Assembly (NCBI RefSeq): GCF_026008495.1
Contig: NZ_BQUN01000017.1
Span: 1-35,049, forward strand
DNA from: Streptomyces sp. A012304
GTDB lineage: Bacteria; Actinomycetota; Actinomycetes; Streptomycetales; Streptomycetaceae
DNA length: 35,049 nucleotides
Direction of reading: 5' to 3'
Shown here: positions 31,608 through 35,049 of the stretch, one piece after another
Layout of the letters: the number at the start of each line of letters is the position of its first letter
How positions within the stretch are numbered: the stretch's first letter is position 1
The notes under the pieces: generated by a model
What the model saw: the letters and a program-made list of their open reading frames with translations, nothing else
What the model was told of the DNA's origin: nothing
Database searches by the model: none
Made by a program: the position numbers and the translations under genes

Positions 31608-32834
31608 TCACCGACCGGCGAACTTCTCGCTCACCGAGTCGTAGACGCCCTTGGCCTCCTCGCCCAGGCGCGGTCCCGCGAGCCAGCCCGCGTCCACCGG
31701 GCCGATCGAGGTGTTGGACACCAGCGCCGGCTTGCCGTCCGAGCCGGTCGCCACCCAGCCGCCGCCGGACGAACCGCCGGTCATGGTGCAGCCGATGCGG
31801 TACATCGTCGGGTCGGAGGCGGTGAGCGACAGCCGTCCCGGCTTGTCCTGGCACTCGTACAGCTTCTGCCCGTCGAACGGCGCCGCCGCCGGGTAACCCG
31901 TCGCGGTGATGCTCTTCACCTGCGGCACGGCGGGCGCCGCGAAGTCCACCGGGAGCGCCGAACCGACCGTCTCCTCCAGGGACTTGCCGGAACCGCCCTC
32001 CTCCGGCGTCACATGGATCACGGCGAAGTCGTACGGGGCGCCGTCACCGCCCGTCTGACCGCCCTGCTCGATCCACTGGTCCGAGGTCTGCGCCCAGTCA
32101 CCCCACCAGACCCCGTACGGCGCCACTTCCTCCTTGGTGGCCGTCTCCAGCTCCTTGACCGACTTCCCCGCGTCGTTGTACGACGGCACGAACGCGATGT
32201 TGCGGTACCAGCCGCCCTTCTTGCCCGCGTGCACACAGTGCCCCGCCGTCCACACCAGGTTGGACTTGCCGGGGTGGGCGGGGTCCTGCACGACCGTCGC
32301 CGAGCAGACCATCGTGCCCTCGGGGGAGTCGAAGAACACCTTGCCCGCCTCGGGCGCGTTGGAGTGGTACGTGGCCGCCACCGCCGCCGCGTCCACCGCC
32401 TGCGGCGTCGGGTCGGTCACGCCCTGGTCGCCGGAGAGGTCGCTGTCGTCGACGCCCCGGTCCGGGTCGTCCGCCTCACGCATCCGGTCCGGGTCCCACA
32501 GGCCCGCGATGATCGGATTGATGTAGTCCTGCGCCTCGCGCAACCAGTCGTCCTTGTCCCAGTTCTTCCAGGCGCCGTTCTTCCACTTGTCGAGGTCGAT
32601 CCCGTGTTCCTTGAGCCTGTCCTTGATGTCGTCCGGGATCGTGATCTTTCCGTCACCGCCGGTCGTGGCGGACGCGGAGGCCTGGCCGCCGGCATTGGTG
32701 TCCTCGCCCGACTCGCACGCGGTCGCGGTGAGGACGAGCGCCGAGGCGAGGGCGACGGCGCCCAGCACGGGGGAGGTTCTGCGGCGGGCGTTCCCTTCTC
32801 GACGAGCTGTGAACGACGGCCGTATAGGTCGCAT
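31608..32834 (-). CDS. Lipoprotein trypsin-like serine protease (copy 2)
   Basis: A 408-residue paralogue of the downstream protease, same strand and layout. Lipobox LTATAC with Cys40; conserved module at about 64-120 with LKEHGIDLDKW and AWKNWDKDDW; then a variable acidic linker and the protease domain with His199 (VWTAGHCVH), Asp269 (YDFAVIHV) and Ser356 (TGGSSGGGW). The C-terminus SNTSIGP...WLAGP is shared almost exactly. AGGGGGA precedes the ATG. The two copies differ mostly in the linker, loops and signal peptide, which suggests an old duplication with diverged specificity. Confidence 0.88.
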   Translation of the reverse strand: MRPIRPSFTARREGNARRRTSPVLGAVALASALVLTATACESGEDTNAGGQASASATTGGDGKITIPDDIKDRLKEHGIDLDKWKNGAWKNWDKDDWLREAQDYINPIIAGLWDPDRMREADDPDRGVDDSDLSGDQGVTDPTPQAVDAAAVAATYHSNAPEAGKVFFDSPEGTMVCSATVVQDPAHPGKSNLVWTAGHCVHAGKKGGWYRNIAFVPSYNDAGKSVKELETATKEEVAPYGVWWGDWAQTSDQWIEQGGQTGGDGAPYDFAVIHVTPEEGGSGKSLEETVGSALPVDFAAPAVPQVKSITATGYPAAAPFDGQKLYECQDKPGRLSLTASDPTMYRIGCTMTGGSSGGGWVATGSDGKPALVSNTSIGPVDAGWLAGPRLGEEAKGVYDSVSEKFAGR

Positions 32835-33220
32835 GGTCTGAATCCCCCTGCTTTCAACGAACTTTGAGCGGTGGCCGTTCCCGCCGGGCGAACTCGGCGT
32901 GTTCTCATGCCGGGTTCACGCGGGTCTCACGGCCCTGTGGAACGGGATCACACGATATGCGTTCGCGGTGGGGGACTTTCGGCGGAACGGCAACGGTTCC
33001 GTCACGGCATGGATCTTGAGCCAACCCGTAACCCGCTGGTCCGTCCGTGGTTGGTAGCCGTGAGGGCGGGCCGTCCGGTCCGGCCGTCCGCGCGGAATTC
33101 CACCGAGGGTGCGGGGGACGCCGTTTTCCCGGAGTCCTTCGAGGCCGGCGGGTCCGACGCCGCCTCCCGGACCTCCGCGACGGATCAACTCGCCTCTGGA
33201 CAGCGGGAGGACACAGAGCC
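32835..33220. promoter_or_regulatory. Divergent region between protease 2 and aminotransferase
   Basis: A 386-bp gap. I see no credible gene. It should hold promoters for both neighbours. The visible element is an inverted repeat CGGAAC-7-GTTCCG at 32983-33001. No clear -35/-10 pair or iron box was found. Confidence 0.45.
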
Positions 33221-34879
33221 GTGGCCGTGAACGAGTCCGTGCCGGGGGATGCGTGTGCGGGGGGCACCGGGGCGGGGGTGCCCGAGGGGTGTGGGGGCGG
33301 GACGGTCGCGGTGCCGTGCGGCGCCACCGTCGAGGGGGTCGTCGCGGCCCCCGCCGCCGGGGTTGTCGCCGTCACCCGGGCTGTCGGCGGGGCTGCCGCT
33401 GGTGCCGGGGTGCCGGCGGGTGGGCGGCCGGCCCATGAGGGGATCCTGCGGCGGCAGTCGGCGCGCGAGTCCGCGGCACGCACCTACGCGCGTGCCCTGC
33501 CGATCGTGCCGGTACGCGCGCGTGGGCTCACCATCGAGGGGGCCGACGGCCGCCGCTATCTCGACTGCCTCTCGGGCGCGGGCACTCTGGCCCTCGGCCA
33601 CAACCACCCCGTCGTGCTGGCGGCGATCCGCAAGGTCCTCGACTCGGGTGCGCCCCTGCACGTCCTCGATCTCGCCACTCCGGTGAAGGACGCCTTCATC
33701 ACCGAGCTGTTCCGCACACTGCCGCCGGGGCTCACCGACCGTGCGCGCGTGCAGTTCTGCGGGCCGGCCGGCACGGACGCGGTCGAGGCGGCGCTCAAGC
33801 TGGTACGGGCCGCCACCGGCCGCACGGGCGTCCTGGCCTTCACCGGCGCCTACCACGGAATGACCGCGGGGTCCCTCGAAGCCTCCGGTGGCGCCTTCGA
33901 CGTACGGGTGACACGGCTGCCCTACCCGCAGGACTACCGCTGTCCGTTGGGCGTCGGTGGGGAGCGGGGCGCCGAACTCGCCGCACGCTGGGCCGAGTCC
34001 GTCCTCGACGACCCCAAGTCGGGGGTGCGGCTCCCGGCCGGGATGATCCTCGAACCCGTGCAGGGCGAGGGTGGTGTGATCCCCGCGCCGGACGCCTGGA
34101 TGCGCCGAATGCGGCAGATCACCGCCGACCGGTCCATCCCGCTGATCGCCGACGAGGTCCAGACGGGCGTCGGCCGCACCGGCGCCTTCTGGGCGGTGGA
34201 GCACAGCGGGATCGTCCCCGACGTGATGGTCCTCTCCAAAGCCATCGGCGGCAGTCTGCCCCTGGCCGTCATCGTCTACCGCGAGGACCTCGACGTCTGG
34301 GAACCCGGGGCGCACGCGGGGACGTTCCGCGGCAACCAGCTCGCCATGGCCGCCGGCACGGCCACGCTCGCCTACGTCCGCACCCACGGCCTCGCCGAAC
34401 GCGCCGCCGTCCTGGGCGCCCACATGCTCGCCCACCTCCGCCGCCTGGCCGAGACGTTCCCGTGCGTGGGGGACGTGCGGGGGCGGGGACTGATGATCGG
34501 GGTCGAGATGGTGGACCCGGAGGCCGAGAGGGGAGCCCTGGGGAAGGGGCTCGAAGGCAGCGGGCCGGCGCGGGTGGGCGGGCCGGACCGGCCGTCGGAG
34601 CGGGGCGCCGCGGCCGACGGTACGCGGACCACACCCGGAGCGGCCCGTGGCCCTCATCCCGCCGCGCCCGAACTGGCCGCCGCGGTCCAGCGGGAGTGCC
34701 TGCGACGCGGCCTGATCGTCGAACTCGGCGGCCGCCACTCCAGTGTCGTCCGTCTTCTCCCCCCTCTCACCATCACCGACGAACAGGCGGCCGCGGTGCT
34801 CGACCGGCTGTCCGACGCCGTGGAGGCGGCGGCCCTGGGCCACGCAGGCCGCGGGGGCACGGCCGGACGCGCTGAGTGA
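33221..34879 (+). CDS. Class III PLP aminotransferase, diaminobutyrate--2-oxoglutarate type
   Basis: A 552-residue fold-type I aminotransferase. GRRYLDCLSGAGTLALGHNH, VQFCGPAGTDAVEAALKLVR, FTGAYHGMTAGSLEASGG and LIADEVQTGVGRTGAFWAVE are those of the diaminobutyrate aminotransferase group (EctB/siderophore type). Lys340 in MVLSKAIGGSLPLAV would bind PLP. Expected product is L-2,4-diaminobutyrate, used for siderophores or ectoine; no ectoine genes are visible, and the relevant partners may lie beyond the window. The GTG at 33221 has GGGAGG about 11 nt upstream. Two oddities are a Gly/Ala/Val-rich N-terminal extension of about 70 residues and a disordered insert of about 45 residues (around 435-485). 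A later start is possible. Confidence 0.86.
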   Translation: MAVNESVPGDACAGGTGAGVPEGCGGGTVAVPCGATVEGVVAAPAAGVVAVTRAVGGAAAGAGVPAGGRPAHEGILRRQSARESAARTYARALPIVPVRARGLTIEGADGRRYLDCLSGAGTLALGHNHPVVLAAIRKVLDSGAPLHVLDLATPVKDAFITELFRTLPPGLTDRARVQFCGPAGTDAVEAALKLVRAATGRTGVLAFTGAYHGMTAGSLEASGGAFDVRVTRLPYPQDYRCPLGVGGERGAELAARWAESVLDDPKSGVRLPAGMILEPVQGEGGVIPAPDAWMRRMRQITADRSIPLIADEVQTGVGRTGAFWAVEHSGIVPDVMVLSKAIGGSLPLAVIVYREDLDVWEPGAHAGTFRGNQLAMAAGTATLAYVRTHGLAERAAVLGAHMLAHLRRLAETFPCVGDVRGRGLMIGVEMVDPEAERGALGKGLEGSGPARVGGPDRPSERGAAADGTRTTPGAARGPHPAAPELAAAVQRECLRRGLIVELGGRHSSVVRLLPPLTITDEQAAAVLDRLSDAVEAAALGHAGRGGTAGRAE

Positions 34880-34930
34880 GCCGGCAAGGCCCCACCTCAC
34901 GCGTGCCGCCCACCCCACCCGGAGGGAGCC

Positions 34931-34998
34931 CTCACGGGCCCGCGTCCCGCCCACCCGCAGTCCTCGCGGGCCCGCGTCCCGCCCGCCCGCAGCCCTCG
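34931..34998. repeat. 32-bp tandem repeat downstream of the aminotransferase gene
   Basis: The segment starting CTCACGGGCCCGCGTCCCGC at 34931 recurs with few changes at 34963; a third copy breaks off after 34995. No gene is visible from 34880 to the window end. Confidence 0.6.
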
Positions 34999-35049
34999 TG
35001 AGCGCGCCATTGTCACCGTCCGCACGCCCCGCCCCCCGCCCCCGCCGCC

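Noticed and set aside
32871..33230. 119-codon plus-strand frame in the divergent gap before the aminotransferase
   Set aside because: No ribosome-binding site, composition unlike the neighbouring genes, no recognisable family, and it runs across the aminotransferase start.

Overview
The window is chromosomal DNA from a Streptomyces-like actinomycete. Base composition is very GC-rich with almost all third codon positions G or C, GTG and TTG starts are common, and stop-start overlaps are frequent. From memory, the gene order (glutamate transporter, two-component genes, miaB, miaA, dapF, rshA, hflX, tandem proteases, class III aminotransferase) resembles the SCO5774-SCO5799 stretch of S. coelicolor. 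It reads as conserved core chromosome. I saw no phage genes, insertion sequences, tRNA or rRNA genes, or CRISPR arrays.

Region 1 (1-6660): an HTH regulator overlaps an FtsX-type permease that has no ATPase partner in the window. Next comes a minus-strand sulfur operon (cysteine dioxygenase then rhodanese) preceded by a very short cysteine-rich leader peptide gene. That leader has its own -35/-10 promoter and appears to be leaderless. A flavin monooxygenase follows. Region 2 (6660-13560): a glutamate-type ABC importer gluABCD on the minus strand, divergent from the gluR-gluK two-component genes, then a lone TAXI-type binding protein. Region 3 (13660-18350): a MazG-like pyrophosphohydrolase, an 87-bp tandem repeat that runs into the 3' end of a KhtU-like antiporter, its KhtT-like regulatory subunit, a NarL-type kinase/regulator pair and an Excalibur-domain protein.

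Region 4 (18500-24680): tRNA A37 modification genes miaB and miaA with small conserved actinobacterial genes between them (a LigB-like protein lacking the metal histidines, an Rv0909-type antitoxin homologue, an acidic low-complexity protein), then a membrane protein and dapF. Region 5 (24680-35049): rshA (HD hydrolase site intact, synthetase site altered), a secreted M1 peptidase, hflX, two tandem lipoprotein serine proteases sharing an uncharacterised Trp/Asp/Lys-rich module, and a diaminobutyrate-type aminotransferase.

The signals most worth a second look are the leaderless Cys-rich leader peptide with its hairpin in front of cysteine dioxygenase, the repeated use of -10 boxes placed 6-7 nt before start codons, the overlapping palindromes at the first regulator, the alternative hairpins after dapF, the altered RshA synthetase site, and the shared module of the tandem proteases. 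No entirely new multi-gene system is evident.
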